A program made the position numbers and the translations under genes. Under the pieces are notes generated by a model. That model was not told the origin of the DNA. It made no database searches and was given only the letters and a program-made list of their open reading frames with translations. A stretch of DNA of 64,000 nt, taken from NCBI GenBank assembly GCA_002110485.1, contig MOWL01000026.1, positions 434,001 to 498,000 of the forward strand. The letters are read 5' to 3'. Every line of letters begins with the position of its first letter. The first letter of the stretch is position 1. This document shows, piece after piece, positions 41,574-51,731 of this stretch. Origin of the DNA: Emergomyces orientalis (Eukaryota > Ascomycota > Eurotiomycetes > Onygenales > Ajellomycetaceae).

Positions 41574-44525
41574 ATGGCGTCCAATGATGTCCGGTCCCCC
41601 GGCGGGACAATTGCCAGCGGCACCCCTTCTGTCAACGCTGAGTCGATTGCTCCCGAAATGAGCTCGAAAACTACAGACGCAAGCCGCCTTCCGAGCAACG
41701 TTGGAAATAATGATGCCGAACTTGTCTCCAGCCTACCGGATGGGAAGCTGGCAAGGTTTCCAGAGAGTCCCACTGAGGCTGCTAAAGGCGTAAAATCCGG
41801 GGCAGACCTCCTACGTCGTTTGAGCCTTGTTGGTTCGCCAAAACCTGCAGCCCCGTCAATAGAACCCCAAGAGGGGCATCCAGGTCTACATTTGACGGGG
41901 AGAATCATCAGTGCAGCATTTTGTATCCCGTACAAGCTCAGAATACGACCTGGCAATGACTGGGTATGGGGTTTCCCATGCGGGTTCATTTGTACCGTTC
42001 CTTTGTTCTCTGGCTTATTTTTCAATTTAGGAACTCAAACACCGACCAGGAACCTCTGCCTTGTTTGATTCGTTTTCCTACCTTGCCTCGTCAAACACAC
42101 CATGGAATCACACTATGGTGGGATGGACAGGCGAAATCGAGCAAATACACACGCCAGAAAACCGTCGCGCAACTCCTCCCGGCCAGCCACTGCCCGCTGA
42201 TACTACCCCTACCCCTCTGAATAAAGCGTCCGCTCCTGTCCCAATCGACCCCTCCGAAAAGCCAAGCTATGCCTTCCAGGACGGAATATGTGTCACGGAA
42301 CAGGACCGCATTCGCCTTCAAAACCAACTTGGCAACAGCAGATTTGGAAAGGTGCTCCCCATTTGGTTAACTGACGAACAGGAATATCCAGATCAAAATC
42401 AGTATCTCAAAGACCAAGGGAGATGGAGGTGTTACCCTGAGAGGGAACTATATCCTGTTCTCCATTACAAGCAACGCGGCCCGACTGATGGTTGGTCCGA
42501 ACGGAAATGGTGGGCAGACTACGTAAGACTCAACAAGCTTTTCGCAGATCGCATTATGGAGACCTACACCCCCGGTGATATCATTTGGATTCACGACTAT
42601 CATTTGTTCCTTCTCCCGAGCATTCTACGACAAATGGTCCCCAACATCTATATCGGCTTCTTTCTTCACACACCCTTTCCGAGCAGCGAATTCATGAGAT
42701 GTCTTTCAAAAAGGAAAGATATCTTGACTGGCGTTCTAGGCGCAAACATGATAGGTTTCCAGACATTTTCGTACTCACGTCACTTTGCTTCCTGCTGCAC
42801 GAGAATCTTGGGTTTCGACTCGAATTACGCAGGCATTGATGCGTACGGAGCTCATGTTGCCGTTGACGTTTTTCCTATCGGAATTGACGTGGATGTGGTG
42901 CGAAAGCATGCCTACGATGAACCAGGTATTGCTGAAATCGTTTGCAGCATCAAAAAGCAATACCACGGAAAGAGAATTATTATCGGAAGAGACAGGTTAG
43001 ATTCTGTACGTGGAGTGACGCAAAAACTGATGGCTTTTGAAACATTCCTTGAACGGTATCCTCAGTGGCACAATAAGGTGGTTCTGATTCAAGTAACAAG
43101 CCCGACAAGTGTGGAAGAGGAGAAGGAGGAGTCCGAGGCAAAGATTTCAAGTCAAATGTCGCATCTTGTCTCCACTATCAACGGCAGATTCGGATCGCTT
43201 AGCTTCTCCCCTGTTCAACATTATTCCCAGTATCTCATTCCACAGGAGTACTTTGCCCTTTTACGAGCTGCAGACATCGGCCTTATTACAAGTGTTCGTG
43301 ACGGCATGAACACGACCAGCCTGGAATACGTTGTCTGTCAGCATGAAAACCACGGCCCGTTAATTCTTTCTGAATTCTCCGGCACAGCAGGCAGCCTAAG
43401 TAGTGCCATCCACATCAACCCTTGGGATCTAGGAGGCGTAGCCCACGCCATTAATCAAGCATTGTTGATGACTCCAGAGGAACGGGAAGCTCAACATAGC
43501 CAGCTCTATAAACACGTTACAACGCACACGATCACCACATGGTCTGATAAATATCTCAAGCGCCTCTTAACCAACCTTTCCTCCTTCGACCAATCCATTG
43601 CCACCCCCGCCCTTGATAAATCCAAGCTCCTCTCGCAGTATCGAAAATCTCGTCGACGGTTATTTATGTTTGACTACGATGGCACCTTAACGCCTATTGT
43701 AAAGGATCCCCAGGCTGCAATCCCATCAGACCGTGTGCTCCGTACGATCAAATCCCTTGCTGCGGATCCGAAGAATTCCGTTTGGATCATTAGTGGTCGG
43801 GACCAGGCTTTCCTTGAGGAGTGGATGGGCCATATCTCTGAACTTGGCCTGAGCGCCGAACACGGGTGTTTCATCCGCCAACCTCGAAGTGATGATTGGG
43901 AGAACCTAACTGAAAAGTCCAACATGGGATGGCAGAAAGAAGTGCTTGAGATTTTCCAACACTACACTGAACGCACTCAAGGCTCCTTTATCGAGAGAAA
44001 GAGAGTCGCTTTGACTTGGCATTATCGGCGAGCCGACCCAGAATACGGCACTTTCCAGGCCAGAGAATGTAGGAAACATCTTGAGAATACAGTGGTGAAA
44101 CGCTGGCCGGTTGAAGTACTATCTGGCAAAGCAAATTTGGAGGTCCGACCGACATTTATCAACAAGGGATCCATTGCTACTCGTCTGGTGGATGAGTATA
44201 AGTACGGTCTAGGGCAGGATCCAGATTTTGTTTTGTGTTTGGGTGACGATTTCACTGACGAAGGTTCGTCCACATACCTATGCATGCCACCAGTTGTTCT
44301 TTAAAAACTACTGCAGTGTAAAACATCTACTAATCCATATATTTGACAGATATGTTCCGCGCCCTCATAAACAGTAACCTTCCGCGAGATCAGGTTTTCT
44401 CGGTCACTGTCGGCGCCAGTTCAAAGCAGACACTCGCAAGTTGGCATTTACTGGAACCAGCCGATGTTATCGCTACGATCGCTTTGTTGAACAGCAAAAC
44501 AAGCCCCAGCGACCGTAGCCGGTGA
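41574..44525 (+). CDS. TPS2: Trehalose-6-phosphate phosphatase (Tps2/OrlA)
   Basis: Three exons, 41574..41963, 42031..44263 and 44350..44525, give 932 aa (yeast Tps2 is 896). Junction 1 restores P-G-N-D-W-E-L-K-H-R-P-G-T-S-A-L-F; junction 2 restores D-D-F-T-D-E-D-M-F-R. The N-terminal 100 residues are Ser/Pro-rich. The GT20 trehalose-phosphate-synthase-like domain spans about 110-600 (WIHDYHLFLLPSILRQ, FFLHTPFPSSEF, VSPTSVEEE-like loop, VRDGMNTTSLEYV). The C-terminal HAD phosphatase domain starts at about 670 with FMFDYDGTLTP; D678 and D680 are the nucleophile and acid. The motifs SGRD, SAEHG and GDDFTDED follow. It dephosphorylates trehalose-6-phosphate to trehalose in the cytosol, as part of the synthase/phosphatase complex, for stress tolerance and wall integrity. 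The GT20 part of Tps2 is normally non-catalytic. Confidence 0.96.
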
Positions 44526-45362
44526 CGAGAGAAATGCCGCACCCACACACAAAAGACAGCCGCCACGCCTCAGCAGAGAGCCAATATATTTGAACTTGAG
44601 GCAACCTTGATTTGCATATGAAGTCAAAGATTTTCGTCCCCATTTCCATCTCTGTGTGTGTGTAATTTGTTTGGCCATCTGCACCGTGGCCACAGGAAGT
44701 CGCTTTCACTCCAATATCCACACTATTTATATCCATAAATCCTCTCCATATTTTTCAGCTCCAATTTGTAGCATTGCACAATACTATGGGTACATGCGGC
44801 GTTGCGTGGATAGGATTCGCTTAAACTACTGCTTTCACACCTTTTCCCCCAACCCAACACACACTGGTGGACATCACACATACATTAGATGAGACGGCAT
44901 ATACACTTTAAGTTTCGAAAGCCATTTTTCTTGTTTTGGATTCATTTGGATGTATGCTCACGCGCTTTTTGTGTGCCGCTCGGAGTGCCCCTCGCCGAAC
45001 TTATTACGAAAACGTTCAGAAAAGTTTTAGAGGAATGCGCATACACGTTTCTTAAATAAAATGGATGAAACGGGGGGGGGGGATGGAGAGAAATGTAATA
45101 TGGGGAGAGGGAGGTTGGTGGTATTTTGATATTTTGATATAGCATCATTTAAACGAGGCTAAATGCGTATGCCGTCTCTTCCGTATATAATTATGCCCGA
45201 ATCCATGATCCATGTAGAGATGGTATATAGCTAGCCCCACAATTGCTGAAAAAATTTAATAAGAACTGTCGATGGACGAACAGTATCTCGAACCATCTCT
45301 TAAAATATCGTTATTCCCATCAGATTCCTGAGGCCACCTCTTACCCGCTCGCTCACTTCTCT
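44526..45362. other. Intergenic, convergent 3' ends
   Basis: Between TPS2 (+) and the second GNAT gene (-). Holds a TG run near 44654-44663 and eleven G's at 45072-45082. No gene recognised. Confidence 0.5.
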
Positions 45363-46016
45363 TCAGAGTCTCAACCCCAAAAACACCGTCCCCTCGATCG
45401 CCTTCTGATAATACTTCTCAACCACTTCAAACCCCATCCCCTTATACATCGCAATCGCCTCTCGCATTTCCGGCAACGTATCGAGTCTTACCTCTTCATA
45501 GCCGATTTGACGAGCAACGTCCAGCATAGCTTTTACCAGCGCCTTTCCAACACCCAGCCCCCGCGCCGCTGGCGTCACGTATAGCCGCTTCAGCTCGCAG
45601 TATTTGGTGCTGGGTTTACTCGCAGCTCTAGCCTTACCATCGTCGGCGTCACTGACAGGGTCCGACTGGGATGGCCCATGTAAATGGAGTTCACGAAGAG
45701 CGATACACCCTAGCACTTTCGGCTGGTTGTGGTCGCCATTTTGATTTTGGGATTTATTATTATTTTCCAGTGCGACGAATAATTCCCCAGACGGGGGTGC
45801 ATAACTGCCTGGCATGCAGGTCATTTCCGATTCGAAATCTTGATAAGAGAGATCAATGCCTAGGCCTGCTGTGTAGGTTTTTATGAGGGAGATGGCGGCG
45901 GAGAGGTCTTGTGGGGTACGGACGGGGCGGATTGTAAATGGAGGTGGTTCTGCGGGTTGGGACAGTGGATTTGCCGGGGTAGCTCCGGGATACATCGCGG
46001 TGGGTATTTTCTCCAT
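45363..46016 (-). CDS. GNAT N-acetyltransferase, fungal small-molecule type
   Basis: Single exon, 217 aa, start ATG at 46016. A Pro-rich N-terminus is followed by beta-1 FTIRPVRTPQDLSAAISLI. Then comes VLGCIALREL, a poorly conserved acidic insert (about 115-135), and ELKRLYVTPAARGLGVGKALVKAML, in which ARGLGVGKAL is the acetyl-CoA pyrophosphate loop (R/Q-x-x-G-x-G/A). The end has RLDTLPEMREAIAMYKGMGFEVVEKYY, the classical GNAT C-terminal helix and strand. Substrate unknown; this group is often annotated as amino-acid or polyamine acetyltransferase. It is unrelated in detail to the RimJ/L-like enzyme at 5.3 kb. Its 5' side faces the monooxygenase gene, and a Copia element now lies between them, beginning 200 bases upstream of this start codon. 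Confidence 0.86.
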   Translation of the reverse strand: MEKIPTAMYPGATPANPLSQPAEPPPFTIRPVRTPQDLSAAISLIKTYTAGLGIDLSYQDFESEMTCMPGSYAPPSGELFVALENNNKSQNQNGDHNQPKVLGCIALRELHLHGPSQSDPVSDADDGKARAASKPSTKYCELKRLYVTPAARGLGVGKALVKAMLDVARQIGYEEVRLDTLPEMREAIAMYKGMGFEVVEKYYQKAIEGTVFLGLRL

Positions 46017-46210
46017 TATTCGCTATTTAATCGGGGGTCGATCTCGAAGTGTGGTGGGGCAGAAAAGTACGTGCAAGCATGAGTAACTAATATAGATATC
46101 AAAATAGCTACATCGTGCATTGTCAGAGAGTTGAGATGGAAGAGATGCGCTCATATTTATTTAGTCGAATAGTGGTGAAATGTCAAGAATAGGGCGTGCA
46201 CTTTGTCGAC

Positions 46211-46215
46211 ATCTA
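46211..46215. repeat. Target-site duplication, left copy (ATCTA)
   Basis: Five bases directly outside the left LTR; identical to the five bases directly outside the right LTR (51193-51197). Confidence 0.92.
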
Positions 46216-46317
46216 TCATAGAGTGCATCAAGCCTATCATATTGAACTACCTAACTAGCTAAAATATATATGTGTGTGTGGGGCATGTGACCCGGGTAGC
46301 CCTAGTATCACCTAACA
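46216..46317 (-). repeat. Copia 3' LTR, 102 bp
   Basis: Identical base for base to 51091..51192. In element orientation it begins TGTTAGGTGA and ends CTCTATGA. The length is at the very short end for Ty1/Copia LTRs. A TATATATA/TGTGTGTG stretch lies inside. Confidence 0.95.
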
Positions 46318-46326
46318 CCCCCCCAT
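46318..46326 (-). other. Polypurine tract of the Copia element
   Basis: In element orientation ATGGGGGGG directly abuts the 3' LTR (TGTTAGG). This is the expected position for the plus-strand primer of reverse transcription. Confidence 0.75.
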
Positions 46327-46417
46327 GCTAGGGCGCCCCAGGAGCACGCACACAGGCCACGCCATAGGCATCAAAAATCAAAATAGCAGCTAAGTACAAA
46401 ACTTTTAGTTAAATCCA

Positions 46418-49400
46418 TTAAGCAGATCCCCCCGAACCAATCAAGCCAAGATTAGCCACAAAAGCATTGAATGCGGGCCTAGGCAGCGCCTTCGTAAAAC
46501 CATCCGCCTTATTCTCCGTTGAGCTGACGTGCCGAAGAAGGAGCTCCTTTTTAGCCACTAGATCGCGTAATATATGGTAGCGGACTTCAATATGCCTCGA
46601 GCGCTTAGTTAAAGACTCGCCGTTAGCTAGATCAATGGCACCTTTATTATCAATATGCAGATTATTGGAAAGAACATAGCCATCCGCATTCTCAAGCAGT
46701 CCCGCATCATGCAGCATATCTTTAAGCCAAATCAGCTCGCACGCAGCTTCGCTAGCAGCAATATACTCAGCTTCAGTTGTGGACTTCGCCGTAGAGATCT
46801 GCCGCTGCGAACGCCATGATACGGGAGCTCCATTGATCATTATAATATAGCCCGTAGTCGATTTATATTGGGGGTCTGCACCCGCCCAATCTGAATCCGC
46901 GTAGGCCATGGGAGCCAGCCCTTCGTCCCCTATATTCCTCTTATACAGAATGCCCGTAGTCCTAGTCTTCTTCATATAGCGGAGAACATGCTTCAAAGCA
47001 GCCCAGCACTCCTTATTTGGGCGAGAATTGAATCGCGATAAATAATTTACCGCGAACATTATATCCGGTCTGGTGCTTGTAACCAGATATTGAAGAGACC
47101 CAAGCCCTTGACGATATCGCGTAGCCGTAAAATCATCATCAAGGCCCTTATCCTCATCCGGCGAGAACTGGAGCTTTGTGCCAGCATTCATGGGGGTTGG
47201 TGCCGGATTGATTGCAGTCATGCCAAAATCATCAAGGATCTCATCAATATAGCGTGTTTGCGTGACCAGTAAATCACCATTACGGCCCGCAATTTCCATA
47301 CCTAAGTATGGCTTATCATCGTCGATTCTTTTGGTGTCAAAACGCTTCGCAATCTCATCGAGAACCCAGTCAATATCATGCTCATTGGGCCCCGTAACGC
47401 GGCAGTCATCAACGTGCAGCGTCAAATACACCTTACGGATGGGGTGATATAGGAATCCGCCGTCATACGGTGATATGCGGAAACCAATCGAAGTGAGATG
47501 CTCAGTGGCAAGAAAATACCACGTCCTCGCAGCTTGCTTCAGCCCATACAGGCTCTGGCGAACCAGGCCAACTAGATTGCCCCTGCCATGTTTTATGCCC
47601 GTCGGGAGCTGCATATAGATCATTTCTTCCTGTGGCAGCACGCCATTAAGGAATGCAGACACGTAATCAATTGCCTTCGATTTCCATCCCCTAGCCGTAG
47701 AGATCGCGAATAGGCTTCTGGTTGTAGGACCAGAGACAACGGCAGCGTAAGACTTCGTATAATGGACTCCTCGCTGCTGAAGGAATCCGCGAACCACCCA
47801 TCGTGCGCGAAAGCGGATGGTTTCTCCCTTATTATTTAATTTGCGGTCATATACCCATTTACCCGTAAGAACATCCATATCCGGGGACCGCTCAGTAATA
47901 ACATATGTTTTCTTTTGATTGAACATATCGACCTCCTTCCTCATTGCTTCGAGCCAATGATGCCAATCAGGGCTCCGTCGAGCCTCCGCTAAGGTCGTGG
48001 GACGGTCCGTAAGGGTACTAAGCACGGGCTCATCACCATTATCATTAGCATGCTCGTCAGACTCATTAAGGAGATCAACATCACTGTTTATAAGATAGGT
48101 AGGCTCAATGGCCTCCTCCAGATCCCCATTGACAAGCATCTTCATGATGTGCGGCCGCTCCCTTGCCAGGCGCCGCAGGAGACAGTGCTGCCATCCATCC
48201 GCAGGATTCAAAACATCGAGCTCATCCGGTATGTTATTTGGCTCATGAGGAGCCGGAAGAGCGGCATTAATGAATGACACGTCCTCCACGAGAGCTTCAT
48301 CAAAAACCACATCTCGTGCTATCTCCAACCTGCGTGCATCAGGGTCCCATATGCGAACTTGATGAAGGCCCTGATAACCCACAAAGATCCATTCTTTCCC
48401 ATCCGTTCTATCCGCAAGCTTATTAGTAACTCGCAGATCCTTCTTGTAGACCTTGCAGCCCCATCTATGCAGCCAATTCGCCGTGGGCTGCACCCCCATC
48501 CATGCTTCAAAGGGGGTCAGCGGAGACCCCTCCTTGCACCCGTAAAGCTTCGTAGAGGTGGGAGACATATTGATCAACATAACGGCAGCCTGCATGGCCT
48601 CACCCCATAGGTCCCTAGGCTGCCCGCTATCGAATAGCAAGCTCCTAGTTCTTTCGATTATTATGCGGTTCGCACGTTCCGCTGGACCATTTGATTGTGG
48701 GGTATATGGCGTAGTCGTCTCATAGGCAATGCCTCGCTGTTTACAAAAAGCTTTTAATTCATCGCTCTTGAATTCTCCACCACCATCCCAGTGCAAGGAG
48801 CCCACGCATCGCTGCGCAGTGGTCTCAATCATTGTTATAAAATCCCGTAGTTTCGCGGTTGCTTCACCCTTGGTGGCCATTAAAATGGCCCACCGATATC
48901 TCGTGGCATCGTCCGTAATACTCATCCAATAATCAGCCCCCCCATACGTGGGAACGCCATCCTCATTGAATAAGGTACGCCCACCGCCCGCAAGATCAAT
49001 AAATAATCGTGCAGCAGGCTTCACTTTTCTAATCATGGGCTCAAAAGCAGGACGAGCCATCTTAGCCTGCACGCAGGTTTTACAAAAAGGCAGAGCCTTG
49101 GAGCCTTTAATCCTCATCCCCATGCGCGGATCCGCGGCCATCTTCGCTATATCCATGTGGTTAAGATGACCCAGCTTCAAATGCCATTGCAGCATCGTGA
49201 GCTCTACTGGTTTTATATTCATTGATGGCAGAGCCAATAGCGAGTCATCCACAGCATTTACGGGCCGAAAATCACCATTAGGCATGGCGAATTGAATCAA
49301 ATCTCGGATTTGCGGAGGCTTTTCAATGACATAGATATCTTTCTCATTCAAAACAGCAGTGAAGCTGACCATTCGATCGGGAGAGGTCATAATAATCGAG

Positions 49401-51016
49401 TGAGCTTCTCCATATGCCAATTGCTTGAACGTATAGCCCTTGCGGACTAATTTGCCAAAGCTCACGATATTTGCTTCTAATTCGGGGGCAAATCGCACAC
49501 CTTCCAGGCACACATCCGCCCCATCAACCGCCAGTTCAACCGTACCAACGGCCGCAGCTGGAACAATGGTCCCATCCGCCATTTTCAATTTAACATTGGA
49601 GCTCATTGAATGGCATTTAACAAGCTCCTTGCGTGGTGTTGCGTGAGCGCCAGACCCCGAGTCCAGAACCCACTCATCCGCAATATCATCATCACGGACG
49701 ATTTCACGAGCATGGAACACCTTCTCAACCGTACTGTGTACAGGAGCAGAGCCGTCATCGGGGCTCTTGGAAGAATCCTCATTATTGGCCTTCTTCTTAT
49801 CCTTCTTGGTGCCACCACGCCTTTTTCCATTAGAATAACCTGACGGACGCTTCTCTGGGTGCTTTTTCCAACAGCTCTCCTCATTATGGCCCACAATCCC
49901 GCAATGTGAGCATTTTGGCCTGCCTGATGCAGATGGAGCAGGGCTCTCACCCGCATCATCCATACTGCTCGCATTATTTACGGGCGCCTTTGTGTTCTTT
50001 GAAGAAGAGGAACTGCCGCCAGAGGGCAATCGAAGCAGAATATCACGGCATAGACCCACAAAATCATCCTCCAGGAGAGTATCTTCACCACTCTTTTCAA
50101 TATCATCCATCCTATTTCGTATGAGATTGGCCCATCTACTGTGAATCCCCGCAAGCAATCGATCAAAGAAGACGGAATCCGGCATATAAAAATCTAATCG
50201 CTTATATTCAGTTCGTACGGCTAAGAGACGCTCAATAAACGCACGATCCGACCCGCAAGACTCAGCCGTCATACCCAGGAACTCATTGAAAAGACGAAAC
50301 CGGCGAACTACGCGGCGTTCAGCGAAGTTCTCCTCTACTATGGACCACAGCATATAGGCAGACAATTGATTCTCCTTCGGTATAGTAAAATGAGTTCTAG
50401 CCTGTGCGGAAATCGCTGACCACATATAATTACGCAGCCAGCTATTCCGCTCCCTCCAGAGCTTCGCAACGTCCTCACTGACCCCCTCAGGCGGGGCCAG
50501 CTCCTTATTTAACAAAATATCATCTGTTTCTGAATCCTTCGCCGCGAGAAGAACCTCATCCCTCCACATGGGATAGTTCATGGAGCCCAGCAGCAGAACT
50601 GGCTTTTCAAGAAGCTTAACTGTAAGTCGAAACTCCTTAATGGCCTTCAAATAAGCCGTCATATTGGCGCCTGCGAGCTCCCCCGCACCAGCACCAGCCT
50701 TAATCCGCGCTGTTTCATTCTCCAACCTCGCAATCTCCAACCTCGCCCGGGTCTCAGCGCTCAAGGAGTCATCATGCTCAACCTGAGCCTCCTGGGTGGG
50801 TTCATCGCGATCTGAGCCCGTATCCGACATATCCGACATTGGATCTTCGAAATCAGCACTTGACTCCTCCGAAGGAGCTCTTGCGGGCAATTTACGGGCT
50901 GTAATGGGGGTTGGAAAGGGCTCGTTTTCAATATTCTCCGGCGTACGTTCCGCTCGCCTAGTCGGCTTATTTTCCCTCGTAAGATCAGGACTGTTGCCTG
51001 ACCGTAAGTTCACCAT
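46418..51016 (-). CDS. Copia gag-pol polyprotein
   Basis: One frame, 1532 aa; the first ATG in frame is at 51016 (MVNLRSGNSP), 74 bases after the 5' LTR. Parts in order: gag with an acidic N-terminus and a UBN2/gag-like helical region; CCHC zinc knuckle CSHCGIVGHNEESC near residue 370; aspartic protease VLDSGSGAH near 452; integrase zinc-binding WHLKLGHLNH..CKTC near 610, then catalytic D (LFIDLAGG), D (LHWDGGGEF) and E (GPAERANR) between about 670 and 775. Reverse transcriptase follows with KWVYDRKLN, AIDYVSAFLNG, YGLKQAARTW and the active-site HVDD (normally YVDD) near 1200. RNase H has YADSDWAG, STTEAEYIA and the final ENKADGFTKAL. No frameshift separates gag and pol, as in Copia and plant Copia elements but unlike yeast Ty1. 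Confidence 0.96.
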   Translation of the reverse strand: MVNLRSGNSPDLTRENKPTRRAERTPENIENEPFPTPITARKLPARAPSEESSADFEDPMSDMSDTGSDRDEPTQEAQVEHDDSLSAETRARLEIARLENETARIKAGAGAGELAGANMTAYLKAIKEFRLTVKLLEKPVLLLGSMNYPMWRDEVLLAAKDSETDDILLNKELAPPEGVSEDVAKLWRERNSWLRNYMWSAISAQARTHFTIPKENQLSAYMLWSIVEENFAERRVVRRFRLFNEFLGMTAESCGSDRAFIERLLAVRTEYKRLDFYMPDSVFFDRLLAGIHSRWANLIRNRMDDIEKSGEDTLLEDDFVGLCRDILLRLPSGGSSSSSKNTKAPVNNASSMDDAGESPAPSASGRPKCSHCGIVGHNEESCWKKHPEKRPSGYSNGKRRGGTKKDKKKANNEDSSKSPDDGSAPVHSTVEKVFHAREIVRDDDIADEWVLDSGSGAHATPRKELVKCHSMSSNVKLKMADGTIVPAAAVGTVELAVDGADVCLEGVRFAPELEANIVSFGKLVRKGYTFKQLAYGEAHSIIMTSPDRMVSFTAVLNEKDIYVIEKPPQIRDLIQFAMPNGDFRPVNAVDDSLLALPSMNIKPVELTMLQWHLKLGHLNHMDIAKMAADPRMGMRIKGSKALPFCKTCVQAKMARPAFEPMIRKVKPAARLFIDLAGGGRTLFNEDGVPTYGGADYWMSITDDATRYRWAILMATKGEATAKLRDFITMIETTAQRCVGSLHWDGGGEFKSDELKAFCKQRGIAYETTTPYTPQSNGPAERANRIIIERTRSLLFDSGQPRDLWGEAMQAAVMLINMSPTSTKLYGCKEGSPLTPFEAWMGVQPTANWLHRWGCKVYKKDLRVTNKLADRTDGKEWIFVGYQGLHQVRIWDPDARRLEIARDVVFDEALVEDVSFINAALPAPHEPNNIPDELDVLNPADGWQHCLLRRLARERPHIMKMLVNGDLEEAIEPTYLINSDVDLLNESDEHANDNGDEPVLSTLTDRPTTLAEARRSPDWHHWLEAMRKEVDMFNQKKTYVITERSPDMDVLTGKWVYDRKLNNKGETIRFRARWVVRGFLQQRGVHYTKSYAAVVSGPTTRSLFAISTARGWKSKAIDYVSAFLNGVLPQEEMIYMQLPTGIKHGRGNLVGLVRQSLYGLKQAARTWYFLATEHLTSIGFRISPYDGGFLYHPIRKVYLTLHVDDCRVTGPNEHDIDWVLDEIAKRFDTKRIDDDKPYLGMEIAGRNGDLLVTQTRYIDEILDDFGMTAINPAPTPMNAGTKLQFSPDEDKGLDDDFTATRYRQGLGSLQYLVTSTRPDIMFAVNYLSRFNSRPNKECWAALKHVLRYMKKTRTTGILYKRNIGDEGLAPMAYADSDWAGADPQYKSTTGYIIMINGAPVSWRSQRQISTAKSTTEAEYIAASEAACELIWLKDMLHDAGLLENADGYVLSNNLHIDNKGAIDLANGESLTKRSRHIEVRYHILRDLVAKKELLLRHVSSTENKADGFTKALPRPAFNAFVANLGLIGSGGSA

Positions 51017-51077
51017 GAGAGGCAAGAACTAGCTGTATAAGAGAAATAGATAGCAGTAACGCAGCGTATTAAACAGA

Positions 51078-51090
51078 GGGCCTCATAACC
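51078..51090 (-). other. Primer-binding site resembling initiator tRNA-Met anticodon arm
   Basis: In element orientation GGTTATGAGGCCC starts at the first base after the 5' LTR. The complement of the initiator tRNA-Met anticodon stem-loop is GGTTATGAGCCC, so the first nine bases match and one extra G follows. Copia and Ty5 prime from this internal half-tRNA. Confidence 0.6.
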
Positions 51091-51192
51091 TCATAGAGTG
51101 CATCAAGCCTATCATATTGAACTACCTAACTAGCTAAAATATATATGTGTGTGTGGGGCATGTGACCCGGGTAGCCCTAGTATCACCTAACA
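51091..51192 (-). repeat. Copia 5' LTR, 102 bp
   Basis: Identical to the 3' LTR at 46216..46317. It must contain the element promoter. Confidence 0.95.
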
Positions 51193-51197
51193 ATCTA
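51193..51197. repeat. Target-site duplication, right copy (ATCTA)
   Basis: Matches 46211-46215 exactly and confirms the element boundaries. Confidence 0.92.
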
Positions 51198-51731
51198 CGC
51201 AGAGCACTTACTTGTATCTCCCATAATTATACTCCGTACTCCGTATCAGGGTGCAAGCTCGGCTAATTATTTTAACCCTGGAACAAACCCCCAGAGCTTA
51301 GGTTTGCCTGCGTAGGGTTTGCTTCAGGTACCAAGATTAACCCTGATTCCGTACAATATGCACCACAGGATTTATTTCCAACATTACGAAGTGTATGACA
51401 AGAAAGATCAGACAAGAAATTACTTATTGTTTTGGCCTGATTAGCTTAAGGCTGATATCTCCCTTGTCCAATCCCTTGCCTTAGTATTCGCTTCGCTAGC
51501 TCATCGGCCTGTGGCTGTTTGCGATGATATCCGAGGTGCAACGCTTGCCCCTTCGAAGTATTAGTTTCCAATAAAAATGATCGCCCAGCTGCTTGCTTGC
51601 CTCGGCCTGCCATCGAATGAATTAGTTGATTCGCGCGTATTTCTAACCACCTAGGAAAATCATCTCAGTCACCAAAGTCAAGTCTAGGTATTGACAAAAC
51701 CTCCCTGGGACTTATCTAGAAAACAAGAGCC
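51198..51731 (+). promoter_or_regulatory. Proximal promoter and leader of the monooxygenase gene
   Basis: What remains of the upstream region on this side of the Copia insertion. It has a double TACTCCGTA motif at 51230-51245 and two CCCTG-rich stretches near 51275-51345. No specific factor site is claimed. Confidence 0.4.

Larger units (their letters stand above)
46216..51192 (-). mobile_element. Complete Ty1/Copia LTR retrotransposon, 4977 bp
   Basis: Two identical 102-bp LTRs, a perfect 5-bp target duplication, primer-binding site, polypurine tract and a single intact gag-pol frame of 1532 codons. The order protease, integrase, reverse transcriptase, RNase H defines Ty1/Copia. Identical LTRs and lack of any stop point to a recent insertion and no visible repeat-induced point mutation. 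It lies in the shared upstream region of the GNAT gene (minus) and the monooxygenase (plus), 200 bases from the first and 540 bases from the second start codon. It is transcribed in the same direction as the GNAT gene, so its 3' LTR end points at that gene. Confidence 0.96.
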
